Of a stretch of DNA of 64,000 bases, positions 13,701 through 22,830 are shown piece after piece. Position 1 is the stretch's first letter; every line of letters begins with the position of its first letter. The notes beneath the pieces are model-generated. The model was not told the DNA's origin and did no database searches. It worked only from the letters and a program-made list of their open reading frames with translations. The DNA comes from Lytechinus variegatus (Eukaryota; Echinodermata; Echinoidea; Temnopleuroida; Toxopneustidae), in contig NC_054758.1 in NCBI RefSeq assembly GCF_018143015.1, positions 16,656,001-16,720,000 on the forward strand, read 5' to 3'. Both the position numbers and the translations under genes were made by a program.

Positions 13701-16700
13701 CGGATCGAATGCCACAGTTCTTTCAGCCGATGTTTCTGATGCACCTGATCACGATACACGTGGAGTCTTCCGTTCACATTCAACCATAGCAACGGATGAC
13801 AGTTCCAGTGATGTTACGCTGAGCGAGGATGACGTCACTGTTCATGAGTTGTCAGAGTTATCTGCCGAATCTCCCGTATTACCGAAGCATACAACGAAGA
13901 CAAAGAGCGCAATCGTAAAGCAGAAGAGAAAACAAAAATCTCTACAGAAACTTCCAAAGAAGAAATAAAGCGAAGAACGATAAACACTTTGTTTTGTTTC
14001 TTTTCTTTTTTGTTGTTAAACTACTTTTTCCCCCAATCATTTCAACTTCATGACAAATTGTCACATTCTAAGTTTAAATGTGAGAGGATTAAGAAATAAG
14101 GAAAAAAGAAATCAAATCTTTCAGTGGGTCAAGAACCAAAAAGTGGATGTTTTATTTTTACAAGAAACATATTGGTCATCAGACATTGAAAATATCATAA
14201 GAAGCGAATGGCGTGGGCCATGTTTTTTCGATCATGGAAGCAATCACTCTCGAGGTGTTTCTATTTTCTTTAATGACAGACTAAATGTACAAAATATTGT
14301 TATTAAAACTCGAATGAATGGGCAATTGTTAATATTGCACGCAAAAGTAAATGATATTGATGTAATGTTAGTAAATGTATATGCTCCAACTCAAAGACAG
14401 CAGAGAGAAGTGTTTTTTGGTAAATTAGATTGTCAATTGAATGAAAAGTATTCGACACTTAAAGAATGTGATTTAATTCTAGGAGGTGACTGGAATTGTG
14501 TATTAGACATGAGTAAAGATGTACAAGGTATGAAAACTCTATATTATAAGAAATCTACGAACCTTAAAAAGATAATTAAGAAACACTCTCTCTTTGATAT
14601 GTGGAGAGTGATGCATCCAAATACCAAACAGTTTACTTGGAGAAACAGACATCTAAAAAGAGCTTCAAGGTTAGATTTTTGGCTCGTAACAAAAAATATT
14701 AAAAACAAAACTTTATATTCTGATATTCGTCCTGCAATACGAGCGGATCATAACGCAATTTCAATTAAAATATGTACCGCTAAAAATAAGAAAGGTCCAG
14801 GATATTGGAAAATTAACACTGATGTCTTAAAAGATCATGATTATCAAAACAAAATAATTGATATTTTTCAGTCGTTCTCTCAAAAGAGTTTACCAGCAGC
14901 TGTAAAATGGGAACTTTTTAAAATTAGAGTAAAGGAATTCACACAAAAATATTGTCGAGAAAAATCATCTCAGAGAAAAAACATAAAGTTATCATTAGAA
15001 AATGACCTGTGTGAGTTAAGTAAACAAATGGATGTTAATGTTGATGATGAAAATGTGCATAAAAACTATATTGATGTAAAAGATAAATTAGAGAAAATGT
15101 ATAAACATGATTGTAAAGGAGCTGGTATTAGGGCTCGAGTAAGATGGATGGAAGAAGGAGAAAGAAGTAACAAATACTTTCTTGGGTTAGAAAGAAATAA
15201 TGCTAAGAAAAAAGAAATTTCACAAATGAAACATGAAAAGGACCAGAAAGTTATAACAAAAAATGAAGATATTTTAGAAGAGGTTGTAAATTTTTATTCA
15301 GAATTATATAGAAAAGAAACGTGTGAAGAAAATGACATTATTTTTATGAAAAATTATGTATCATCTAAAACTGTGCATCAATTAACAAACGAAAGTAAAC
15401 AGATGTGCGAAGGATTGTTAACACATGAAGAATGTAAACGTGCTATATTTGCAATGCAAAAAAATAAGGCCCCTGGATCAGACGGACTTTCGATTGAATT
15501 TTATCAAATGTTTTGGCCTTTGTTGAAAGACCTTCTTGTAGAAAGTCTGAATGAATGTTACATGTCAGGAATTATGTCAGATACACAGCGAAAAGGTCTT
15601 ATCACTTTATTATTCAAAAAAGGTGACTGTAAAGAACTTAAGAATTGGAGACCTATTACACTGCTGAACTGTGATTACAAAATAATAGCAGCTGTCCTAG
15701 CTGCCAGAGTCCATAAAGTTGTTGACGAAATTATTCATGAAAATCAAACTGGGTATATAAAGGGACGTCTCTCAGCTTGTAATGTAAGGTTAACAAAAGA
15801 TGTTATCGGTTTTTTCAATAAGCATTGTAAAACAGGTGCCATTATGTTAGCAGACTTCACGAAAGCTTTCGATGTTTTGAATATAGAATTTTTAAACGTG
15901 TGTTTGGAAAAATTCAATTTTGGTGAATCATTCCGTAAATGGATTTCAGTTCTTTATAAAGACATTTCAAGCTCTGTTTTGGTAAACGGTTGGATCTCAA
16001 CAAGTTTTAATATTGGAAGAGGTATAAGACAAGGATGTCCATTATCAGCCCTTTTGTTTATCATCGCTGCCGAATTTTTAGCAATTAGTATAAGAGAAAA
16101 CAAAAAGATTAAACCTATTGAAATTACAGAACATGACGTTCAACTTAAACTCTTACAATATGCTGACGATACTCTGTTTTTTGTTCAAGATGAAAAATCG
16201 TTAAGAAAAATATTAAATGAATTAAAAACCTTTGGTAGAATAGCAGGACCAAAGATTAATAAAGAAAAAACAGCATTGACATGGTTAGGAGATACAAGTA
16301 AGAAATATGATATTAAAAAATACAATTTATCTTGGACTGTAAAACCTGTAAAATACTTAGGTCATTATATTCATTCTGATAATGACAAATCGCTAAACTT
16401 AGAGTGGGAAGAAAAATTAACTAAATTGAAAAAGACTCTTGAAAGCTGGTCAAAACGAAACTTAACTATTTTTGGTCGGGTAACTATTCTTAAATGTTTA
16501 GCACTGAGTCAAATAATACATTTGAGCATTGTTGACTCCATTCCAACGAAATTCCTGAAAATGTTAAATAATATAGTGTATAGATTCATTTGGAACAGAA
16601 AAGTAGAAAAAATTAAAAGATGTACTTTAACAGAAAATTATATAAATGGTGGAATAAAAATGACTGATGTTTACCATCAAATGTTAAGCTTTCGGTTAAA

Positions 16701-19515
16701 ATGGTTAGGAAGGTTTTTGAATGACAAAACAGAAATATGGAAAAAAATGTGTTCATATTGGTTTGACCTCCTAGGAGGTATCTCGTTCCTTTTAAATTGT
16801 AATTTCAATATTAAAACACTAAAAATTATAAACGAAAGGAAAATACCAACTTTTTACAAAGAAATATTGGAGGCCTGGGAAATTTTTAGAACTGTTACCA
16901 CATTGAAAGATGTGTGTATGTCTAACCCTAACTGTAATGATATTCGAAATCAAATACTTTGGCATAATAAACATATAATATTTGATAACCAGTCCTTATT
17001 TTATAAAGACTGGTATAGAAGTGGTATAGTTTACTTAACAGATATTATTGGGAGAAATGGTTACATACCAATGGAAAACATTCAGAGAAAGATCGATATA
17101 AAAAGAAGTAAAAATACTGTTATTTTCGACTATACAAAATTAAAAAAGGCAATACCAGCAATTTGGATAAAAAGTTTGAGCGATAATAGTGGCATCACTA
17201 TCCGACCTCATGGTTTTATTGCTCCCCAGGTAATGATTGGAAAAAGTTTGAAATGCATCAGTGATCTGAGTAGTAATACTATATATAACCTGTTTCCCTC
17301 AAAAAATACTTTCACCAATAAATGCTGTTTACATTGGGAGAACAAACTTGATATTAATGTAAATTGGGCAAATGTATTTAAAAATAATCTTATTCAAGTT
17401 AGAGAAAATAAATTACGAGAGTTCAATCTTAAGTTATTATATAATCTCTTACCAGTAAGAAGTAACCTGTTCAAATGGAATTTCGCAACAGATGATTTGT
17501 GTCCAACATGCAAGGTTAAAGAAGATATTATACATGCTTTTATTGACTGTGAAGTAAATAAATCCTTTTTCAAATATATCAAAATTATTTTGCGAGAAGT
17601 TTACAATGTAAAAGTAGAAGTAAACATCAAGCAGTTACTTAAAGTTGAAAGTGATAGTAAAACAAATACCTTTGTAACTATTGCATTTTGGTCAATATAT
17701 AAAGTTATTTTGGATAGAAACAAATCAGGAATCGAAAAAAGAAATTTTGTTTTGAAACATGTATTTATAAAAGAAATTAAAAAACGGATAGAAATGTACA
17801 ACATTGCTAGTAAACATGGTAAAAAGACCAAAAAAAGAGATGAAATGCCCAAGAGCTTGTTAAGATTCATGTAAGAAAACCTATGTAACGTAGATATGAC
17901 TTTGTAATCATTATAATAATACTTATATTTTTCATGATTTATGATTGTGTAACCTTTGATTTGAATGTGACTTATTGTGTAAACCCTGATTTTGATGTTA
18001 ATAAATCCTCTAATAGAGGCAAAAAAAAAAAAATCATCAAATCATCATCATGAAGATGATACTGATTACTGATACTGATAGTGGTAATGGTGAATCGGTG
18101 GTGATGATGATAATGATGTTGATGATAATGTTAATGATGACAAAAACAATTTTTCCTACATTAAAATGTTGCTGTTCTTTTAATATTTATATCATTATCA
18201 ATATCAATGTGTAGATCAATGAGTATGACTATCATGACTAAGTTAAAAGAATTTGAATTATATTGCAAATGAAAATAAGGTAGGCCTAGCACTAGCAATA
18301 AAATAGTCTTGAAAATTTATCTAAAACAAAAAAAACTGTCACTGATTTTCTGAATAAAAAAAATAATTTGATTAATCAATTACAGTACAGTACCTGATTA
18401 CATGTACCTTCAACGTTAAGTTTAATTTAAAGGACAAGTCTACCCCAACAAAAACTTGATTTTAATAAAAAGAGAAAAATTCAACAAGCATAACACTGAA
18501 AATTTCATCAAAATCGGATGTAAAATAAGAAAGTTATGGCATTTTAAAGTTTTGCTTATTTTCAACAAAATAGTTATATGAACAAGCCAGTTACATCCAA
18601 ATGAGAGAGGTGATGACATCACTCACTATTTCTTTTGTATTTTATTATATGAAATATTGTTATTTTCTCATCATTGTCATGTGAAATGAAGTTTCATTCC
18701 TCCCTGAACACGTGGAATTCCATTATTTTAACATTTTGTGCTTCAGGCAAGGAGGTCCTAATCGTCAAATTCGTAAAAATTGAAATATTGTATAATTCAA
18801 ACAATAAAAAACAAAAGAAATAGTGAGTGAGTGACATCATCGACTCTCTCATTTGGATGTAACTGGCTCGTTCATATAAGTTTGTTGAAAATAAGCGAAA
18901 CTTTGAAATGTCATATTAAAACTCATAACTTTCTTATTTTACATCCGATTTTGATGAAATTTTTAGCATTGTGCTTGTCTGATTTTTCTCTATTGATTCA
19001 AATTAACATTTTTTTGAGGTGGACTTGACCTTTATTAAATAGCCAGTTAGCCCTACGCCTACGCTACGGTATTTTTTTTTATGAATACGTATACCGGGCG
19101 GTACTCGGTACCATAGGTCTATCACTTATGGTCTACATAGTACATGGTCTAGTTCATACTTTCATAGTATTGTCTATTATTATTAATAACACTTCTGTTA
19201 CCAAATTTAGCCGGACTTCGCTTCGCAGCTAGCAGCTTCGTGAACCAGTAAAAGGCGAAGAGTCAACGGTAAGCTCGCCGCTTCTCCCGGGGTCGCTGTC
19301 GCTCACTATGTCTATGCGCTCGAGCTCCAAATCGGCGCATCTTCGATAGCGATCCCAGATTGCCAGAATTATTTGGAATCGCTGGTTCTTAACTGGATTT
19401 AACACTTTCTTACTTTTATCCATCACCACTTCTTCCCATTTTTACTCACCTCACATGCTGCTAGCGCTACAAATAATAGAAGTATAATGAAGCTTGGTGA
19501 AGTTAAGTTCAACAT
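7718..19515 (-). CDS. TMEM9: TMEM9 family transmembrane protein (5 coding exons)
   Basis: Coding exons on the minus strand: 19450-19515, 11587-11690, 10286-10373, 9631-9765 and 7718-7843. All junctions are GT-AG and in phase, giving 172 aa. Residues 1-20 are a signal peptide (MLNLTSPSFIILLLFVALAA). The lumenal part has the family's NNVRCKCICP motif and the LRCECKYESRNLTTIE motif next to the membrane. One TM helix covers about residues 87-109, and the cytoplasmic tail ends FDRHTILS, like human TMEM9 (183 aa). TMEM9 proteins are known as endolysosomal membrane proteins linked to V-ATPase assembly and chloride-proton exchangers. Identification rests on the cysteine motifs, membrane segment and C-terminus. 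Intron 1 (7.8 kb) carries a LINE in the opposite orientation. The gene is head to head with TIGAR. Confidence 0.9.
8658..9608. repeat. Palindromic MITE, GAATCC family, split by a SINE
   Basis: Left end AAAGGGGAATCCAACCC and right end GGCTGGATTCCCTTTT are inverted. The SINE at 9232-9589 lies in the right arm, between TTTTATAACC and AAGGCTGG. Without the SINE the element would be about 590 bp, like the copies at 42691 and 51670. It lies in the last intron of TMEM9. Confidence 0.75.
9232..9589 (+). repeat. tRNA-derived SINE (full-length looking)
   Basis: A tRNA-like head carries an A box (TGGTGTAGTGGTTCTG, 9248-9263) and a B box (GTTCGAATCCC, 9293-9303). The body includes CCACCCAGGTGTTAAATTGG, and the 3' end is ATTATTATTATTATT. 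The internal pol III promoter boxes look intact. About 358 bp. Same family as the minus-strand copies at 5307, 45278, 50478 and 60333, though their bodies differ in part. Confidence 0.8.
10915..11517. repeat. TTAA-flanked palindromic MITE, GGTCC family (copy 2)
   Basis: TTAAAGGAATGATCCAGGCT at the left is inverted at the right as CCTGGATCTTCCCTTTAA. Both arms have the AAAATC...AACAAAGTAATTGAATTTTAAAG core and TCATGAATATTCATTTGGTGG-type segments. About 603 bp in a TMEM9 intron. Confidence 0.8.
11736..11900. repeat. (GAT)n-rich microsatellite
   Basis: Imperfect GAT/GGT/CAT trinucleotides. Its right part is included in the direct duplication that flanks the LINE. Confidence 0.8.
11794..12514 (+). 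repeat. Left copy of the ~0.72 kb direct repeat flanking the LINE
   Basis: Matches 18033-18747 with about ten substitutions and a few trinucleotide indels by eye, mostly in the first 130 bases. It ends in GTGCTTCAGG immediately before the LINE's 5' GGGGCGCAC. It includes the left half of a TTAA MITE (from about 12188) that is completed only after the right copy. Confidence 0.85.
12742..13968 (+). CDS. LINE ORF1: nucleic-acid-binding protein with zinc knuckles
   Basis: 408 aa from the first ATG (12742); an upstream in-frame TTG at 12736 is not a likely start. The N-terminal half is a basic globular region (about residues 40-190) with an RRM-like character. At about 205-240 two adjacent Cys/His knuckles appear: CSRCLSEGHHRSLC and CRRCKQPGHLQMQC. 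The C-terminal third is low-complexity, rich in Ser, Thr and Asp, and ends in a Lys-rich tail (KLPKKK). In related LINEs ORF1p coats the element RNA to form the RNP. The frame is intact. Confidence 0.85.
   Translation: MAARSCTDTSYARKANSDLPSSQPIGGKPIFIKHKDIPSVNENTLTNQEVYKCLLSSVQGREIKGVQKIGGLWRLYIESQNSRIKLITNGINMRNANVTVYDTNPFLSAGKENSLRLVIRDIPLSAHDTLIADELDKLNCKILGPIIYQRLRVDGQLTDCFTGDRVVYIQPPPKPLPRFLTFGPFKGKIFHFGQIPSTQRSTVVCSRCLSEGHHRSLCSNPVVCRRCKQPGHLQMQCLFDATPTSQSSSFDSHVEDRTAATASPAEQAIDQLLASKRQASSLHHDNQTPSQAKITQYFIGDRDRSTAMRDPATTVTLTTHGSNATVLSADVSDAPDHDTRGVFRSHSTIATDDSSSDVTLSEDDVTVHELSELSAESPVLPKHTTKTKSAIVKQKRKQKSLQKLPKKK
14050..17874 (+). CDS. LINE ORF2: endonuclease and reverse transcriptase
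   Basis: 1274 aa, uninterrupted. N-terminal apurinic-like endonuclease: SLNVRGLRN near residue 7, QETYW near 38, GGDWN near 145, SRLDFW near 205 and DHNAIS near 235, covering the usual catalytic Asn, Glu, Asp and His positions. The RT domain spans about 470-760: APGSDGLSIEFY, ADFTKAFD, RQGCPLSALLF and the catalytic QYADDT box. Near residue 1150 is a Cys-rich segment, CPTC...HAFIDC, as in many LINE C-termini. The enzyme nicks target DNA and primes reverse transcription of the element RNA. All key motifs look present, so it may be active. Confidence 0.93.
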   Translation: MTNCHILSLNVRGLRNKEKRNQIFQWVKNQKVDVLFLQETYWSSDIENIIRSEWRGPCFFDHGSNHSRGVSIFFNDRLNVQNIVIKTRMNGQLLILHAKVNDIDVMLVNVYAPTQRQQREVFFGKLDCQLNEKYSTLKECDLILGGDWNCVLDMSKDVQGMKTLYYKKSTNLKKIIKKHSLFDMWRVMHPNTKQFTWRNRHLKRASRLDFWLVTKNIKNKTLYSDIRPAIRADHNAISIKICTAKNKKGPGYWKINTDVLKDHDYQNKIIDIFQSFSQKSLPAAVKWELFKIRVKEFTQKYCREKSSQRKNIKLSLENDLCELSKQMDVNVDDENVHKNYIDVKDKLEKMYKHDCKGAGIRARVRWMEEGERSNKYFLGLERNNAKKKEISQMKHEKDQKVITKNEDILEEVVNFYSELYRKETCEENDIIFMKNYVSSKTVHQLTNESKQMCEGLLTHEECKRAIFAMQKNKAPGSDGLSIEFYQMFWPLLKDLLVESLNECYMSGIMSDTQRKGLITLLFKKGDCKELKNWRPITLLNCDYKIIAAVLAARVHKVVDEIIHENQTGYIKGRLSACNVRLTKDVIGFFNKHCKTGAIMLADFTKAFDVLNIEFLNVCLEKFNFGESFRKWISVLYKDISSSVLVNGWISTSFNIGRGIRQGCPLSALLFIIAAEFLAISIRENKKIKPIEITEHDVQLKLLQYADDTLFFVQDEKSLRKILNELKTFGRIAGPKINKEKTALTWLGDTSKKYDIKKYNLSWTVKPVKYLGHYIHSDNDKSLNLEWEEKLTKLKKTLESWSKRNLTIFGRVTILKCLALSQIIHLSIVDSIPTKFLKMLNNIVYRFIWNRKVEKIKRCTLTENYINGGIKMTDVYHQMLSFRLKWLGRFLNDKTEIWKKMCSYWFDLLGGISFLLNCNFNIKTLKIINERKIPTFYKEILEAWEIFRTVTTLKDVCMSNPNCNDIRNQILWHNKHIIFDNQSLFYKDWYRSGIVYLTDIIGRNGYIPMENIQRKIDIKRSKNTVIFDYTKLKKAIPAIWIKSLSDNSGITIRPHGFIAPQVMIGKSLKCISDLSSNTIYNLFPSKNTFTNKCCLHWENKLDINVNWANVFKNNLIQVRENKLREFNLKLLYNLLPVRSNLFKWNFATDDLCPTCKVKEDIIHAFIDCEVNKSFFKYIKIILREVYNVKVEVNIKQLLKVESDSKTNTFVTIAFWSIYKVILDRNKSGIEKRNFVLKHVFIKEIKKRIEMYNIASKHGKKTKKRDEMPKSLLRFM
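18033..18747 (+). repeat. Right copy of the ~0.72 kb direct repeat flanking the LINE
   Basis: Begins right after the LINE's A tail and repeats the sequence of 11794-12514, ending in GTGCTTCAGG, after which the rest of the interrupted MITE continues. The geometry (left copy, LINE 5' end, A tail, right copy) is that of a target-site duplication, but far longer than the usual 7-20 bp. Confidence 0.85.
18427..19038. repeat. TTAA-type palindromic MITE, GACAAGTC family
   Basis: Left end TTAAAGGACAAGTCTACCCC mirrors right end GGTGGACTTGACCTTTATTAA. The arms contain AAAATCGGATGTAAAATAAG followed by AAAGTTATGGC, and ATGAGAGAGGTGATGACATC inverted. The left half is part of the duplicated target region; before the LINE arrived there was a single MITE here. 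Confidence 0.75.
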
Positions 19516-19907
19516 CTCTGTCTCTGTCTCCGATTGATTTTTAAGGTAGACCGAAAAGTGAAATTAGCAGACTTATATTGTTCATGTAATTTGAAATGTT
19601 TGCTATCGCGTCTTAAATATTGCCAACAAAACATTGAATTGCCAATATTATGTATCACACAGTTGCGTACAGGTGCATGGGAGACTTGCCTTAAGCTTCC
19701 CCTCCCCCCCCCCCCCCCAAAAAAAAAAATACGACCAAGAAAGAGAGAAGGGCGAAATATGATATTACTATCAGATTATTATGTCAAAATCTATCAGAAA
19801 ATTGGATTTTATGTCGAAATACTTTTTTTAAGAATGGCTCTTTTCATGGCCGCGGCAAATTATTTAACGTACAAAAAAGCTATACGTATGAAAAGGAATA
19901 CAAAAGC

Positions 19908-20722
19908 AGGGGCGTCGATCCGTTTGTCAGATTGAGGGGGGGGCAAAATCATGAATCAACGTCGAAGAAGCTCAAATGAGCAAACAAACTTAACCATACA
20001 CACACACATAGGCCTATGGGCCTATATGACTCATCAGACGAGGCAAGTCACCAACAAATTAATGCGAGCGCGAAGCGCGCTAGCTGAAATTGTTTAGTAT
20101 ACTGACCTGAAAATATGTAAAAGGTACTCGGTTTAGGACCATTAGTAACTCATGAGGAGGATACATATCTCACTACAAAGATAATGCGAGTGCCGAGAGC
20201 GAGCTGAAATTTAATTCTTTATATTCTGACTATATAGCTAAAAGCTTGATATTCTAAGCATTTTTTGTACCAATGATTAAGATGGGTATCTAAAAAAACA
20301 ATAGAGGACTGGTATGTGAGCGCAAGAGCGCGATCGAGCTGAAAATTTACAGCTTTTGGACGTTAATAAAGAACATCCAACAAAAGTTGTAAATCAAAGC
20401 AGGAGTGCATGAGGTTTAGAACTGAAAAACTATATTCACATATTTAATCATGAAAAGCATAGGTTTTTGCTAAAGAAATGATACGAGCGCGAAGCGCGAG
20501 CTGAATTTTTTTTATATTCCAATCTGGAAAGCGGACAGTTTGAGCTCGATTTTAAATAATGAACGAGTTGTGAATTTCAATCTCGCTTGCCGATTTCTGT
20601 GTAACATAACATTCTTATTTTATTCGTGCACATCCGGAATCATTGGGGGCAAAACAAATTTGCCCCCACTGATATTTTCATTGGTGGGGAGATCGCCCCC
20701 CCCCCCCCCCAGATCGACGCCT
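19908..20722. mobile_element. GGCGTCGATC-ended element with GCGCGAAGCGCGAGC motifs
   Basis: Starts GGGGCGTCGATCCG and ends AGATCGACGCC. The interior repeats AATGCGAGCGCGAAGCGCG-like motifs near 20063, 20192, 20317 and 20479, each followed by AGCTGAAATT. The same motifs in opposite orientation fill 36.8-39.3 kb. Non-coding. Confidence 0.6.
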
Positions 20723-21720
20723 CTGTACAGAAGGAGAAGATTGCTAGAGTCAATTCGTCTACTATCATTTGGTCTACCATCAGTTCTTCCAAGGCATGGT
20801 CTAATTGCTATTTCGTCCACTCCATCTAATAACCAGTTGGTTCAATAACTTTAGTCCATTTACCATTTAGTCTAATTAGACTAAGTGTTAAGTGGGCAAA
20901 TGATGAATTAAAATAAAACGAATATTAGACCAACTGGTTATGAGACGTAATGGTCAGAGATGAACTGGTGCTTAAACGAAGTGATGACTGGACCAAATGG
21001 TTATTGGAACAAATGATTGTTAGACGTAATGTTGATGGACGATATGGCATTAGACTAAATTAAAGGAGAATGAAACCATTGGAACAAGATAGCTCAGTTG
21101 TGTGAAAACAGAAAAATCAAAGAAACAAATCAACAAAAGTTTGAGAAAAATCGGACAAATAATGAGAAAGTTATGAGCATTTGAATATTGCGATCACTAA
21201 TGCTATGGAGATAGCAAATTGGCAATGCGACAAAGATGTGTGAAGTCACTGATGAACAACTCTCCCCATTACTTTAGTATATATTTCACTTGAATTGCCT
21301 CTTTTATCACATCTATCCATAGATCATGTGTTCTTTCTACATGAGGGCATGTAATACATATTTTTCAAGAATACATCATGGATAAAGAGGTTGCATCATC
21401 ATAAGAAAAAGCAAAAAGAGACATTTTAAGGGTATTTTATAGTCCACCAAAGGGAAAGTTGTTCATCAGTGACATCACACATCCTTGTCGCATTGCCAAT
21501 GGGAGGATCTCCATAGCATTAGTGATTGCAATATTCAAATGCTCATAACTTTCTCATTATTTGTCCGATTTTTCTCAAACTTTTTTTATTCTTATTCTTT
21601 GATTTTTCTGTTTCTACACAAGCCTATTTGTTCCAAAGGTTTCATTCCCCTTTAAGGTAGACCATGTGGTGAGTGGACGAGTTGGAAACTAGTGGACGAA
21701 TTGGCAATTTACCAAAACTT
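20723..21720. repeat. Foldback-like region of degenerate TGGTCTAATT/TGGACGAATT repeats with MITE inside
   Basis: Short variants such as TTTGGTCTACCAT, TTTAGTCCATTTACC, TGGACCAAATGG and TGGACGAATTGG occur in both orientations at 20745-21060 and 21655-21715. The MITE at 21060-21655 interrupts them. The layout resembles the element at 715-1622, with arms built from short tandem motifs. Confidence 0.5.
21060..21655. repeat. TTAA-flanked palindromic MITE, GAATG family (copy 1)
   Basis: TTAAAGGAGAATGAAACC at the left mirrors GGTTTCATTCCCCTTTAA at the right, with TTAA at both outer ends. Each arm carries AAAATCGGACAAATAATGAG followed by AAAGTTATGAGC, and a GTGATGTCAC-like segment. About 596 bp. Near-identical copies lie at 48263 and 55108. 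Confidence 0.85.
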
Positions 21721-22010
21721 TAAGGGGGCGCAGATATGGTGCATCGGGCAAAATTCATAAAAAGTTGCAAGCTAAGGGAGCGAGCAAAAATTTCGAATTT
21801 TTTTATTACAAAAATCCAATTATGTGATAGATTTTGACATAATATTCTGAAAGTACTATTTCACCCTTCTCTCTCAGTTCCTTTTCTTCCATTTTCTCTT
21901 TTTCTTGGTCGTGATTTTTTTTTTGGGGGGGCAGCGCCCCAAAGGCCCCCAAGCAAACCTCACCCCCATCTGTACGCCACTGGGATGGGCCTATTCAATT
22001 CGAAGCTGTT

Positions 22011-22610
22011 TACGGAATTGCGGAATTAGACAAACGTAACGCTGAAAATTTCATCAAAATCGGATGTAAAATGAGAAAGTTATGATCATGTGAAAATTTC
22101 GCTTTTTTTCAAAAAACTAGTTAAATGCACAATTTAGTCTTATGCAAATGAATTATGCAATATTTCACTTTTTACAGATCTGACAATTATATAGGACCAA
22201 CTTGACTGAACCATAAAATGTTAACCAATTAGTATCACATGTTCAGGGAGAAATAAAACTTTGAATATTTCATGTAATACAATACAAAAGAACTAGTGAA
22301 TGAGTGATGTCAAATATTACTTCATTTGCATACCGACCAAGATGTGTATAACTATTATTTTATCAAGTGAGTGAAACTTAAAAATGTCATAACTTTTTTT
22401 ATTTTAAATCGAATTTCGATGAAATTTTCGGTGATATAATAAATTGTTGGACTTTTCTCTTTTTATTCATCAACTGAGTGAAACTTAAAAATGTCATAAC
22501 TTTTTTATTTGAAATCGAATTTCGATGAAATTTTCGGTGATATGATAAATTGTTGGACTTTTCTCTTTTTATTCAAATGAACTGTTTGTTGTTGTGAACT
22601 TGTCCTTTCA
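22011..22610. repeat. Diverged GACAAGTC-family MITE with internal tandem duplication
   Basis: The core TCATCAAAATCGGATGTAAA is at 22050, and the right end GAACTTGTCCTTT is inverted relative to the family's left end. The right arm holds an extra tandem copy of about 100 bp beginning CAACTGAGTGAAACTT. The left terminus is eroded. Confidence 0.6.
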
Positions 22611-22687
22611 CACCTTTGATCCTTTTCGATCCAGCACTTGAACCAGGCGCTGTTTTATGGGGGAGGCTTTGGGGACTGAAGCCCCGG

Positions 22688-22830
22688 CACAAAAAAAATA
22701 ATAATAATAATGAATAAATAAATAAAAGAATAAATAAATAAATGAATGAATGAATGAATGAATGAATGGATGGATGGATGGATGGATGGATAGATAGATA
22801 AATAAATTAATTAATTAATTAAAAAGGCTC
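22688..22830. repeat. Compound tetranucleotide microsatellite
   Basis: Runs of (AATA), (GAAT), (GGAT), (GATA) and (TTAA) in succession. Confidence 0.9.

Larger units (their letters stand above)
12515..18032 (+). mobile_element. Full-length L1/Tx1-like LINE with two intact ORFs
   Basis: A 5.5 kb non-LTR retrotransposon: 5' UTR of about 230 bases starting GGGGCGCACTTCACCG, ORF1 (12742-13968), an 81-base spacer, ORF2 (14050-17874), and a 160-base 3' UTR with AATAAA, a CCTCTAATAGAGG hairpin and a 12-13 base A tail ending at 18033. Both frames are uninterrupted and the flanking repeats are nearly identical, so the insertion looks recent. It lies in TMEM9 intron 1, antisense to the gene. Endonuclease plus RT without an RNase H, with an ORF1 bearing CCHC knuckles, fits the L1/Tx1 group; the exact clade is inference. 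Confidence 0.9.
19660..21982. mobile_element. Outer inverted-repeat element (GCGTACAG termini), host to a nest of insertions
   Basis: CAGTTGCGTACAGGTGCATG at the left is mirrored by CATCTGTACGCCACTG at the right. About 170 bases of the arms align in inverse orientation: GGTCGT next to a homopolymer run, CGAAATATGATATT against AATATTCTGAAAGTAC, and TGATAGATTTTGACATAAT in both. The interior is occupied by at least two other elements and a MITE. No transposase frame is visible. It lies between the TMEM9 and TIGAR first exons. Confidence 0.65.

Noticed and set aside
19229-19429. 66-codon minus-strand frame just downstream of TMEM9 exon 1
   Set aside because: GC-richer than surroundings, but the TMEM9 model is complete without it and the peptide is unrecognised; probably first-intron promoter-proximal sequence.
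20540-20848. Small open frames with poly-Pro or poly-Gly runs
   Set aside because: They cross the C-run end of a repeat element.
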